In this document: positions 1 through 8,417 of the stretch, in pieces
Layout of the letters: every line of letters starts with the position of its first letter
Position numbering within the stretch: the first letter of the stretch is position 1
Origin: Poriferisodalis sp965214215
GTDB taxonomy: Bacteria > Actinomycetota > Acidimicrobiia > Acidimicrobiales > Poriferisodalaceae
Assembly: GCF_965214215.1 (NCBI RefSeq)
Contig: NZ_CBDCBD010000003.1
Location: 124,001 to 188,000 of the forward strand
Length of the DNA: 64,000 nt
Reading direction: 5' to 3'
Notes under the pieces: generated by a model
Database searches by the model: none
What the model was told of the DNA's origin: nothing
What the model saw: the letters and a program-made list of their open reading frames with translations, nothing else
Program-made: the position numbers and the translations under genes

Positions 1-40
1 AGACCCGATGACCTTCCGCCAGCGGCGCAATACTGACGCC

Positions 41-1024
41 ATGGAAGATCAACCGGCAGAACTGCCGTTCGTGTGGTTTGACCGGCCCGCCGGCAGGCTG
101 CAACGAGAATTGCTCGACGGCCGAGCAGAGATTCTCGACGTGCGCGGCGACGACCCGCTGGAAGGCATCGACCAAGCAGATGGCGCGATCGTCGGCGCTG
201 CGATCCGCTATGACCGCACCGTCTATGAACGCGCACCGAACCTGCGCGTGATCGCTCGCGCTGGCATCGGCTACGACAACCTGGACCTCGACGACGCCAC
301 CGCGTTCGGCATCGCAGCGTGCAACACCCCCGACGGCCCGACGATCTCCACCGCCGAGCACGCCGTGGCGCTGATCTTCGCGGCGACCAAGGGCGTGCGC
401 GAATCCGTCGACCGTCACGAAGCCGGCGAAGGCAACTACTGGGCCCGCCACGGACACCTCGAACTGGACGGCTCGACGCTCGCATTGCTCGGTCTCGGGC
501 GCATCGGGGGCTACGTGGCACGAGTGATGTCCGCCGTCGGCATGAATCTCGTGGCCTACGACCCCTACGCCGCTGACGAGCGCTTTGTCGAGCTGGGCGC
601 CCGGCGGGCAGCCACGCCCGCCGAGGCCATCGCCGAGGCCCATGTGGTGTCGGTGCACGCACCGCTGAGCGAAGCGACCCGTCATCTGGTCGACGCGGAG
701 CTGCTGGCGGCGATGCGCGAGGGCGTGTATTTCGTGAACACCTCCCGCGGCGGCCTCGTCGATCAGGACGCGTTGGTGGCCGCTCTGAATTCAGGACATG
801 TGCGCGGCGCCGCGCTCGATGTCAGCGAGCCCGAGCCGCTGCCGCCCGATCACCCGCTGATGGGCCGCCCCGACGTGGTGGTCACCCCACACGTCGCTTC
901 CGCCACAGTCGCCGGTCGCACCCGCATCTTCACCCACGCTGTGGACGAGGTGATGGCAGCGCTGGGGGGAAGCCAGCCGCCCAACATGCTCAACCCCCAA
1001 GCCTGGCCAGGCCGCAACGCCTGA
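41..1024 (+). CDS. D-2-hydroxyacid dehydrogenase, phosphoglycerate dehydrogenase-like
   Basis: NAD-dependent D-isomer 2-hydroxyacid dehydrogenase of the SerA/CtBP type, expected to interconvert a 2-oxoacid and a D-2-hydroxyacid in the cytoplasm. Counting from an in-frame ATG at base 8, the Rossmann motif GLGRIG lies at residues 162-167, followed by NTSRGGLVD (244-252) carrying the catalytic Arg, the Glu in DVSEPEP (276) and the catalytic His in TPHVAS (295). The protein is single-domain length, with no C-terminal ACT domain, so it need not be the serine-pathway enzyme. I favour the ATG at 41 because the sequence becomes family-like from there; the ATG at 8 gives 11 more residues. The substrate cannot be read from the sequence. 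Confidence 0.85.
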   Translation: MEDQPAELPFVWFDRPAGRLQRELLDGRAEILDVRGDDPLEGIDQADGAIVGAAIRYDRTVYERAPNLRVIARAGIGYDNLDLDDATAFGIAACNTPDGPTISTAEHAVALIFAATKGVRESVDRHEAGEGNYWARHGHLELDGSTLALLGLGRIGGYVARVMSAVGMNLVAYDPYAADERFVELGARRAATPAEAIAEAHVVSVHAPLSEATRHLVDAELLAAMREGVYFVNTSRGGLVDQDALVAALNSGHVRGAALDVSEPEPLPPDHPLMGRPDVVVTPHVASATVAGRTRIFTHAVDEVMAALGGSQPPNMLNPQAWPGRNA

Positions 1025-1091
1025 GACGGCGCATCACCTCCGCCGCTGCATTCCGCCGACTCGTCAACTCCGGACCTAGCCTCCGGTAGCG

Positions 1092-3248
1092 ATGGCGAGC
1101 GAGGCGGCGGCAGGACGGTTAGCGCCGTTTCGGCCCCGCGAGCCGGACGCCGACTCGCTGCTCGACGGGTTCCTGGCCTACACCGCCGAGATCGGCTTGG
1201 AGCTGTATCCCGCCCAGGAAGATGCGATCCTCGAGATCTTTGGCGGCAACCACGTCATCATCACTACGCCGACGGGCTCGGGCAAGTCGCTGGTCGGCCT
1301 CGCTGCGCACTTCGAAGCGGTGGCGCGGGGCCGGCGCAGCTACTACACGGCGCCGGTCAAAGCACTCGTGTCGGAGAAGTTCTTTGCTCTTTGCGCCGAG
1401 TTGGGTGCGTCCAACGTCGGGATGGTAACCGGCGACGGTGCCGTCAACCCCGACGCTCCGGTCGTCTGCTGCACACAAGAGATCCTGGCGAACCTGGCGC
1501 TGCGCAACGGTGCCGACGCCCCGGTCGACAGCGTCGTCATGGACGAGTTTCACTTCTATGCCGACCGGGATCGGGGCTGGGCCTGGCAGGTGCCGCTGCT
1601 GGAGCTGACCCGCGCCCAGATGATCCTGATGAGCGCCACCCTCGGGCCCACCCAGCGATTTGCCGAGGATCTGCGCCGCCGCACCGGCCGCGAGGTCGCC
1701 ACGGTGACGGGCGCCGAACGACCCGTGCCGCTCACCTTCACCTACCGAGAGACCACGCTGCACCAGTCGCTCGAAGAACTCTTGGAGCTGCGGCGGGTTC
1801 CCGCCTACATCGTCCACTTCACCCAGAAGGCCGCAACCGAGCGTGCGCAGGCGTTCACCAGCCTGAACGTCCTCTCCAAAGAGGAGAAGGCGCAAGTAGC
1901 GGCCGAGATCGTCGAATTCCGGTTCGACTCGCCGTTTGGCCGTGACATCCAACGGTTCGTCAAGGCCGGCATCGGCGTGCACCACGCCGGGATGCTGCCC
2001 AAGTACCGGCTGCTCGTCGAACGGCTGGCAGGGGCGGGCCTGCTCAAGCTGATCTGCGGCACCGACACGCTCGGCGTCGGTGTGAACGTTCCCATCCGCA
2101 CCGTGGTGTTCACTCAGCTCTGCAAGTACGACGGCCGCGACACCCGGGTGCTGTCGGTACGCGACTTCCAGCAGATCGCCGGCCGGGCTGGACGCCGAGG
2201 CTTCGACAGCGACGGCTTTGTGTGGTGCCAGGCCCCCGAGCACGAAGTCGAATATGCGATGGCGTTGGAGAAAGCTCGCGAGAAGTTCGGCGATGACCCA
2301 GCCAAGCTGCGCAAAGTGCGTCGCCCGTCGCCGCCCAAGCGCGGCTACGCACCCTGGACCGGCGACACGTTCGAGCGGCTCGCAACCGGCCAGCCGGAAC
2401 CGCTTCGCTCCCAGTTCGACGTCTCGCACTCGATGCTGATGAACGTGCTCGACCGGCCGGGCGACGGCTGCGCAGCGCTGCGCCGATTGCTGACAGACAA
2501 TCACGAGACCCGTGCGGCCAACCGCACCCACATCAGACGAGCCATCGCCATCTACCGCTCGCTGGCCGAGACGCAGGTGGTGGAACGTCTCGACGAGCCC
2601 GATGAGCTCGATCGCCTGGTTCGCGTGAACGTCGACCTGCAACTCGAGTTCGACCTGACCCGGCCGCTGTCTCCGTTCGCGCTCGACGCCATCGAATTCC
2701 TCGACCCCGACGAGCCCTCCCACCCACTCGACGTGCTCAGCGTGCTCGAGGCCACGCTGGAGAATCCCACGGTGGTGCTCGAGCGCCAGCGGGACATAGC
2801 ACGCACCGACCTGCTGGCCGAGCTGAAGGCCGAGGGCGTGGAATACGACGAGCGCATGGAGCGCCTCGAGGAAGTCGAATGGCCCAAGCCGTTGCGCGAC
2901 TGGCTGTATGACAGCTTCAATGCTTGGTCGACCCATCACCCTTGGCTGCGCAACGAGAACATCCGCCCGAAATCGGTGGCTCGCGACATGCATGAGCGGG
3001 CGATGACGTTTCGCGAGTACGTCAACCACTACGGCATCAAGGGCTCCGAAGGCGTGCTGCTGCGCTACCTCAGCGACGCCTACAAAGCGCTCGCTCGCAA
3101 CGTGCCCGAGCACCGCCGTACCGACGACATCGTGGAGCTGACCCGCTGGCTGGGTGAGCTCGTGCGCGACACAGACAGCAGCCTCATCGACGAATGGGAA
3201 CGCCTGGAGCAGTTGAGCCAGGCAATCGATCAGGTCGGCGCCCGATAG
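1092..3248 (+). CDS. DEAD/DEAH-box helicase with DUF3516 C-terminus (Ski2-like)
   Basis: Superfamily 2 helicase of the Ski2/Mtr4-like group common in actinobacteria, probably an RNA helicase. Motif I is TPTGSGKS near residue 60, motif II is DEFH, motif III is SAT, and motif VI is QIAGRAGRRGFD; the sequence GTDTLGVGVNVP sits between. The region after about residue 400 fits DUF3516, whose function is unknown. The ATG at 1092 gives 718 residues and leaves 67 bp to the upstream gene. The 3' end overlaps the 3' end of the convergent guaB gene by 19 bp. The fold is confidently identified; the RNA substrate and pathway are not. Confidence 0.88.
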   Translation: MASEAAAGRLAPFRPREPDADSLLDGFLAYTAEIGLELYPAQEDAILEIFGGNHVIITTPTGSGKSLVGLAAHFEAVARGRRSYYTAPVKALVSEKFFALCAELGASNVGMVTGDGAVNPDAPVVCCTQEILANLALRNGADAPVDSVVMDEFHFYADRDRGWAWQVPLLELTRAQMILMSATLGPTQRFAEDLRRRTGREVATVTGAERPVPLTFTYRETTLHQSLEELLELRRVPAYIVHFTQKAATERAQAFTSLNVLSKEEKAQVAAEIVEFRFDSPFGRDIQRFVKAGIGVHHAGMLPKYRLLVERLAGAGLLKLICGTDTLGVGVNVPIRTVVFTQLCKYDGRDTRVLSVRDFQQIAGRAGRRGFDSDGFVWCQAPEHEVEYAMALEKAREKFGDDPAKLRKVRRPSPPKRGYAPWTGDTFERLATGQPEPLRSQFDVSHSMLMNVLDRPGDGCAALRRLLTDNHETRAANRTHIRRAIAIYRSLAETQVVERLDEPDELDRLVRVNVDLQLEFDLTRPLSPFALDAIEFLDPDEPSHPLDVLSVLEATLENPTVVLERQRDIARTDLLAELKAEGVEYDERMERLEEVEWPKPLRDWLYDSFNAWSTHHPWLRNENIRPKSVARDMHERAMTFREYVNHYGIKGSEGVLLRYLSDAYKALARNVPEHRRTDDIVELTRWLGELVRDTDSSLIDEWERLEQLSQAIDQVGAR

Positions 3249-4741
3249 TTGGGCGCCTCCTTGGTGATCATGATGTCGTGAGGGTGGCTCTCGCGCAGGG
3301 CGGCCGCGGTGACTCGCACGAATCTGGTGCGCAACCGCATGCCGTCGATGCTCGATGCGCCGCAGTAGCCCATCGCCTGACGCAGACCGCCCACCAACTG
3401 GTGCAGCACCCCGGCGAGCGGGCCCTTGTAGGCGACCCGGCCTTCGATCCCTTCAGGTACCAGCTCTTCGACGTCGCGCCCGTCTTGGAAGTAGCGGTCC
3501 TTGGAGTAGCTGCGACCCTTCATGGCGCCCACCGAGCCCATGCCGCGGTACTCCTTGAAGCGCTCGCCTTGATACAGCACCACCTCGCCGGGCGACTCGT
3601 CGGTGCCCGCCAGCAGGCTTCCCACCATGGCACTGTGCGCCCCCGCGGCGATGGCCTTGGCCAGATCGCCGGAGAACTGCATGCCGCCGTCTGCGATCAC
3701 CGGCACGCCAGCCGCGGCAGCCTCGGCCGCGCAGTCGAAAACCGCCGAGATCTGCGGCACCCCAACGCCGGCCACCACGCGGGTCGTGCAGATCGAGCCG
3801 GGGCCGATCCCGACCTTGATCGCATCGGCACCGGACTCGATGAGGGCACGAGCCGCATCCGCGGTGGCCACGTTGCCTGCAACCACGTCCGCGGAATGAT
3901 TGGCCTTGATCTTCGCGACGGTCTCGATGACGTCGCGGCTGTGACCGTGTGCGGTGTCGACGACGATGGCGTCGACGTCACGCTCGACCAGCGCTGCCGC
4001 ACGCTCAATGGTGTCGGGCCCAGTGCCGACCGCAGCAGCGACCAGCAGCCGACCTTGGGCGTCCTTGGATGCATTCGGGAATTGAATGCGCTTCTGGATG
4101 TCCTTCACGGTGATGAGGCCCACCAGCCGAAAGTCGTCGTCCACGATCGGCAGCTTCTCGATGCGGTGCCGAGCGAGGATGACTTGCGCCTCGTCGAGGG
4201 TGATCGGCGCCTGAGCTGTCACCAGTCCCTCCGCGGTCATCACCTCGTGGATCGGTCGGGTCCAGTCGGTCTCAAAGCGCAGGTCGCGGTTGGTGAGGAT
4301 CCCGACGAGCCGACCTGCCGGATCGGTGATCGGCACGCCGCTGATCTTGAAGCGAGCCATCAGGTCCTCAGCTTCGGAGACCAGGTTGTCGGGGCGCAAC
4401 GTGAAGGGCTCATTGATCATCCCCGACTCGGAGCGCTTCACCTTGTCGACCTCGGCGGCCTGATCGGCGACCGACAGGTTGCGATGGATCACGCCGATGC
4501 CGCCGTGGCGGGCCATCGCGATGGCGAGCCGCGCCTCGGTGACGGTGTCCATGGCTGCGCTCACCAAGGGAACGGCGAGCGTGATGCCCTTGGTGAACCG
4601 CGTTGAGGTGTCGACCGCGTCGGGCAGCACGTCGGACGCGTCAGGCACCAACAGCACATCGTCGAAGGTCAGCCCGTCGGCTGTGAACTTGCTGTCCAAC
4701 GAGGGAAATCGGCCCTTTGCGGGGGGCGGTGACTGGGCCAT
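3230..4741 (-). CDS. guaB: Inosine-5'-monophosphate dehydrogenase
   Basis: Oxidises IMP to XMP with NAD+, the committed step of guanine nucleotide synthesis in the cytoplasm. The 503-residue length is normal for the family. The N-terminal barrel entry LTFDDVLLVP is at residues 24-33, a CBS-domain pair covers roughly residues 115-225, and the catalytic loop GPGSICTTR carries the active-site Cys at 318. The ATG at 4741 lies just before the conserved N-terminus. The gene is convergent with the DUF3516 helicase (19-bp 3' overlap) and divergent from the glycosyltransferase starting near 4813, so a promoter region of about 70 bp lies between. Confidence 0.97.
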   Translation of the reverse strand: MAQSPPPAKGRFPSLDSKFTADGLTFDDVLLVPDASDVLPDAVDTSTRFTKGITLAVPLVSAAMDTVTEARLAIAMARHGGIGVIHRNLSVADQAAEVDKVKRSESGMINEPFTLRPDNLVSEAEDLMARFKISGVPITDPAGRLVGILTNRDLRFETDWTRPIHEVMTAEGLVTAQAPITLDEAQVILARHRIEKLPIVDDDFRLVGLITVKDIQKRIQFPNASKDAQGRLLVAAAVGTGPDTIERAAALVERDVDAIVVDTAHGHSRDVIETVAKIKANHSADVVAGNVATADAARALIESGADAIKVGIGPGSICTTRVVAGVGVPQISAVFDCAAEAAAAGVPVIADGGMQFSGDLAKAIAAGAHSAMVGSLLAGTDESPGEVVLYQGERFKEYRGMGSVGAMKGRSYSKDRYFQDGRDVEELVPEGIEGRVAYKGPLAGVLHQLVGGLRQAMGYCGASSIDGMRLRTRFVRVTAAALRESHPHDIMITKEAPNYRAPT

Positions 4742-4812
4742 GGCGCACCCTACCGCGCGCCCCCAAAAGAGCCGGTCAACCCGATCGCAGTAGCTTCACA
4801 AGTGGAAGGCGA

Positions 4813-6048
4813 GTGGAGCGGGTTGACGTGGGCGATTTCCAGCAGCACGAATCGATCGCGACGCTTCATCGCCTTGCCGACCGATCCGTCGACAGCCTCG
4901 AAGGCGAGCTGTACGACTACTCACGCCGCCGGCCGATCGCGCTGATCATCCCGGCGCTGTACAGCGAGCTGCAGGGCCCCGCGCTCGGCAACATCGTCGA
5001 CGAGATCGCGAAGATCGCCTACATCGACGAGATCATCGTGGGCATCGACCGGGCCGACCAATCCCAATTCGCAAACGCCAGGCAGTTCTTTTCCCGCCTG
5101 CCCCAGCGCACCCGCCTGTTGTGGAACGACGGCCCGCGGCTGCGCAAGATCGATGAGGCGCTCGCCGACCGGGTGCTGGCCCCCACCGAGCCGGGCAAGG
5201 GCCGCAACGTCTGGTATTGCCTCGGCTACTTCCTGGCCTCGGGGCGCTGCGAGAACGTGGCCTTGCACGACGCCGACATCGTCACCTACGACCGGGGCCT
5301 GCTGGCCAGGCTGCTCTACCCGATCCTGCAACCCACCTTCGGCTACTCGTTCTCGAAGGGCTACTACTACCGCGCCGGCGAGGGACCGTCGGGGCGGCTG
5401 AACGGACGGGTCGTGCGCCTGCTGGTGACGCCGCTGCTGCGGGCGCTGCGGGCCACGATCGGCGAGGACGAGTACCTGCGCTACCTCGGCGCATTCCGCT
5501 ACCCGCTGGCCGGCGAGTTCGCGATGAAACTCGACATGACACGCAGCATCCGCATCCCCAGCGACTGGGGGCTCGAGATTGGCGTGTTGTCGGAGGTATA
5601 CCGGATTTACCAGGGGCGGCGGATTTGCCAGGTGGACCTGTGCGGGCGGTACGACCATAAGCACCAGGACCTCTCGGTCGACGATCCCGACGGCGGCCTG
5701 CACAAGATGGCCCGCGACATCGCCAAGGCCATCTACCGCAAGCTTGCGATCGACGGCACGGTCCTGGGCACGGAGACCTTCCGCACCGTGAAAGCCGTCT
5801 ACTACCGCAACGCCCTCGACCTCGTCAGTCACTACCGCAACGACGCCACGTTCAACGGCTTCGACTTCGACCTCCACGCCGAGGAGACCGCCGTCGAGCT
5901 GTTCGCCTCGGCGATCATGGAAGCCGGCGACGAGTTCCTGAACGATCCCATGGGCACGCCGTTCATCCCGAACTGGTCCAGGGTGCAGAGCGCGGTGCCC
6001 GACGTGCTCGACCAGCTCCACGACGCGGTCGAACTCGACAACGCCTAG
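4813..6048 (+). CDS. Glucosyl-3-phosphoglycerate synthase-like glycosyltransferase
   Basis: Glycosyltransferase resembling the GT81 GpgS group, which transfers glucose from an NDP-sugar to 3-phosphoglycerate on the way to the compatible solute glucosylglycerate. The GT-A entry IALIIPALYSE is near the N-terminus; the metal-binding DXD-type motif occurs as LHDADIVTYD, and PGKGRNVWYCLG precedes it. I chose the GTG at 4813, preceded by GGAAGG; the reading frame stays open upstream into guaB, so the start is uncertain. The GH13_18 phosphorylase downstream on the opposite strand supports a glucosylglycerate role. No phosphatase gene for the phosphorylated intermediate was seen. A mannosyl-transferring relative is the main alternative. 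Confidence 0.75.
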   Translation: MERVDVGDFQQHESIATLHRLADRSVDSLEGELYDYSRRRPIALIIPALYSELQGPALGNIVDEIAKIAYIDEIIVGIDRADQSQFANARQFFSRLPQRTRLLWNDGPRLRKIDEALADRVLAPTEPGKGRNVWYCLGYFLASGRCENVALHDADIVTYDRGLLARLLYPILQPTFGYSFSKGYYYRAGEGPSGRLNGRVVRLLVTPLLRALRATIGEDEYLRYLGAFRYPLAGEFAMKLDMTRSIRIPSDWGLEIGVLSEVYRIYQGRRICQVDLCGRYDHKHQDLSVDDPDGGLHKMARDIAKAIYRKLAIDGTVLGTETFRTVKAVYYRNALDLVSHYRNDATFNGFDFDLHAEETAVELFASAIMEAGDEFLNDPMGTPFIPNWSRVQSAVPDVLDQLHDAVELDNA

Positions 6049-6096
6049 CGCGACGCAGTGATTCACCGTGACGGAACCGTCCTACCGTTAGGAACG

Positions 6097-6414
6097 GTGG
6101 CGGCGCGCACCTCGTGGAAGCAGCGCATTGGCGAGATCTTGGCACTGGGTGCGTTCGCGTTCGTGTGGGTTCGGATTGTCGATTGGCTCACTTGGCCACT
6201 GTGGGGATGGCAGCAGGCAGCAGTTGCCGTTGGCGGCATCGCCGCCGCCGGCATTGCCTACGAGAGCGGCAAGCGCTGCGGCCGCCGTTCGCCAGAGCAA
6301 CCAGAGACGCTGATGATCTGGCTGTTCGCTTATCTCTGCGGACTGCGCCTCGGGCGCCTCGAGGCCAGCGCTGGTTCGCGGCGCTCAGACTCCAGGCACA
6401 GCCACATCGTCTGA
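6097..6414 (+). CDS. Possible small membrane protein
   Basis: Short reading frame between the glycosyltransferase and the convergent phosphorylase. After a basic N-terminus it has two hydrophobic stretches (around ILALGAFAFVWVRIV and QAAVAVGGIAAAGIAYE) that could be membrane helices. A GTG at 6097 is preceded by AGGA. The last 85 bp overlap the 3' end of the phosphorylase gene, which is more than is usual for convergent genes and weakens the case. I do not recognise a family. It may be a chance open frame in G+C-rich DNA. Confidence 0.35.
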   Translation: MAARTSWKQRIGEILALGAFAFVWVRIVDWLTWPLWGWQQAAVAVGGIAAAGIAYESGKRCGRRSPEQPETLMIWLFAYLCGLRLGRLEASAGSRRSDSRHSHIV

Positions 6415-8165
6415 CCCGCCGTCAGCGATGGGTGCGCACCGGGGCCGTGGACCCGATCGTCCAGCAGGTCCATGCAGCCTTCGGCGGCGAAACGAATCCC
6501 GGCGCTGTCCGGCGAGCACAGCTGCGACAACACCTCGATGTCTATGGTGAGCCGGCCGTGCGTGACGTTGGTGATCGACACGATCGTCTGGTCCCAGTCG
6601 AGTCCGCCGCGAATGACGCCGAAGGCCCGCGACCCCAAGTCCAGCGACGTCTGGGCGCTGTCGGGATGAAACGCCGGCTGGCCGCGCCGTACCAGCATCC
6701 GGCGCACCAGTTCCACGAGCACCCTGCGGCGGACGCCGTCCTGGGCACCGAGCAGATCGACTGCCTCGTCGAGCGTCAGCTTGCGTCGGTTGATCGTGCG
6801 CCTGTTCTGCTCGACGGGCGGCAGCCCGTGCTCGGTGACGATGCGCGGGGGCTCGCTGATCGGCGCCCAGTAGCTGGGCGTGCCCAAGAGCGCATGGACA
6901 TACAAGGCAGGGATGCCGGCGAGGCTCAGCATGATCGTGTGCGCGGCGAGGAACTGGGCAATGCCGAGTGCGTCGGAGTCGCCAGCGAACAGATCCCACA
7001 GCGAGACATTCAGCTCATACGCCTTGGGCCCTTCAGGCGTGTCGAATTCCGAATGCGTGCCGCCCGCGCTGTGTGCTGCCGCGATGAGCCGGAAGAGCTC
7101 GGCACTGTTCAGCAGCCCTTCCACGGGACGGAGTCCGATGCCGTCATGACTGGCGATGAAGTTGAAGTACGACGTGCCCGGCGGCGGGGCCTCCAATTGC
7201 GCAAGCCACCGCTGCATCGCGACCGCAGAGCCCGAGATCATCGTGTGCGCGACCAGCGGCGGCAGGCTGAAGTTGTAGACGAGGTGGGCTTCGTCACCAT
7301 CGCCCCAGTAGGCCACGTTCTGGTCGTGAGGCACGTTGGTCTCGGTGATGATGACCGAGTCAGGGCAACGTGCGTCGAGCAACGTCCGCAGCAGCTTGAC
7401 GACCTCGTGGGTCTGGGGCAGGTTCAGGCACGAGGTACCGAGTTCCTTCCAGAGATAGGCGATCGCGTCGAGGCGGAACCAGCGCACACCGGCATCGACA
7501 AGGCACCTGACCGTGCGCAGCAGGTCCACCAAGACATCGGGCTCGCCGAAGTTCAGGTCGATCTGGTCGTGGCTGAAGGTGCACCACAGCAGCCGCGGGC
7601 CATCGGATGTCTCGACCTCCCGCAGCAGCGGGGTCGTGCGCGGCCTCGCCACGCTCGACAAGTCGTCGGAGGGCTCTGCGCTGAGCAGGAAGCGGCTGCC
7701 GGGCATCTCCCCGCGGCAGAACTGTTCCATCCACGGATGGTCGGCGCTGACATGGTTCACCACGAGGTCGGCCATCACTGTGTAGGTCTCGGCGAGGTCG
7801 GCGACGTCGTCCCAGCCGCCGAGCCGCGGATCGACTGCTCGATGGTCGGTGACGGCAAACCCGCCGTCTGAGCTCGCCGGATAGAAGGGCAGGACGTGCA
7901 CAACGGTCATGACGTCGCCGGTCAGATCGTCGAGCAGCTCATGCAGGGTTCGCAGCGGCACTTTCCCTGCCTCGGTGATTGAGTCGGCGTAGGTGATCAC
8001 CGCAACGTCGTGTTGATCCCAATGCGACGCTGCGGGGGGCATCTCATCGTCGGGCCCGAGTCCGATAGCCGCGAGCACCTCCTCAACGAGCGGCGCGCCG
8101 GCCCGCGCCGGGTAGATCACCTCAAGGTGTCGCTCGACACGCCGATACAGCTCCCCATCAGACAC
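6330..8165 (-). CDS. GH13_18 sugar phosphorylase, probable glucosylglycerate phosphorylase
   Basis: Sucrose-phosphorylase-type enzyme expected to cleave a glucoside with inorganic phosphate, giving alpha-glucose 1-phosphate. The GH13 catalytic set is visible: nucleophile Asp233 in WFRLDAIAYLWKE, acid/base Glu275 in ITETNVPH, and the stabilising Asp341 in FIASHDGIGLRP. The 611 residues are slightly longer than typical family members, with an Arg-rich tail. Subfamily members act on sucrose, sucrose 6'-phosphate or glucosylglycerate. I favour glucosylglycerate because a GpgS-like gene lies next to it; that is inference from context. The start at 8165 is followed upstream by a 250-bp gap that holds a tandem repeat. 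Confidence 0.83.
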   Translation of the reverse strand: MSDGELYRRVERHLEVIYPARAGAPLVEEVLAAIGLGPDDEMPPAASHWDQHDVAVITYADSITEAGKVPLRTLHELLDDLTGDVMTVVHVLPFYPASSDGGFAVTDHRAVDPRLGGWDDVADLAETYTVMADLVVNHVSADHPWMEQFCRGEMPGSRFLLSAEPSDDLSSVARPRTTPLLREVETSDGPRLLWCTFSHDQIDLNFGEPDVLVDLLRTVRCLVDAGVRWFRLDAIAYLWKELGTSCLNLPQTHEVVKLLRTLLDARCPDSVIITETNVPHDQNVAYWGDGDEAHLVYNFSLPPLVAHTMISGSAVAMQRWLAQLEAPPPGTSYFNFIASHDGIGLRPVEGLLNSAELFRLIAAAHSAGGTHSEFDTPEGPKAYELNVSLWDLFAGDSDALGIAQFLAAHTIMLSLAGIPALYVHALLGTPSYWAPISEPPRIVTEHGLPPVEQNRRTINRRKLTLDEAVDLLGAQDGVRRRVLVELVRRMLVRRGQPAFHPDSAQTSLDLGSRAFGVIRGGLDWDQTIVSITNVTHGRLTIDIEVLSQLCSPDSAGIRFAAEGCMDLLDDRVHGPGAHPSLTAGQTMWLCLESERREPALASRRPRRSPQR

Positions 8166-8201
8166 GGCGTTCGGACTCCCGTCGTCGGTGCGTCAGCTTC
8201 C

Positions 8202-8381
8202 GGCCCCATTGTGTGCGCAGAAATGCTGTTCCCAGCGGCAAGTCTGCACAGGATTAGTTGTGGCCTCATGCTGTGGGCAGAAATGCCGCTTCCGGCGGCG
8301 AGCGTGCACAGCTAGTGCACCGGCCTCATGCCACGCTCAGAAATGCCACTCCCAGCGGCTGAGCGACGAGCACCCTGAACG
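8202..8381. repeat. Three 60-bp degenerate tandem repeats
   Basis: Three head-to-tail units at 8202-8261, 8262-8321 and 8322-8381 with an exact 60-bp period. Units 1 and 2 match at 39 of the first 50 positions and units 2 and 3 at 30 of the first 40 (hand counts). The best-kept core is CAGAAATGC followed by a short inverted repeat: GCTG-TTCC-CAGC in unit 1 and GCCG-CTTC-CGGC in unit 2. The array fills most of the 252-bp space between the divergent phosphorylase and amine oxidase genes, so it overlaps their promoter region. No protein is convincingly encoded here. Confidence 0.8.
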
Positions 8382-8417
8382 ACCCGGACGTTCGCAGTCA
8401 CCCCCTAGCGTGAACCC

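Noticed and set aside
1119..3113. Long open frame antisense to the DUF3516 helicase
   Set aside because: Mirrors a confidently identified gene; such frames are common opposite G+C-rich genes and this one shows no family motif.
3194..4606. Long open frame antisense to guaB
   Set aside because: Entirely opposite a clear IMP dehydrogenase; low-complexity Arg/His/Val-rich translation.
6114..7871. Long open frame antisense to the GH13_18 phosphorylase
   Set aside because: The opposite strand has the complete catalytic set of a known enzyme.
8202..8381. CRISPR array
   Set aside because: Units are contiguous 60-bp tandem copies with no variable spacers, and there are no cas genes in the window.
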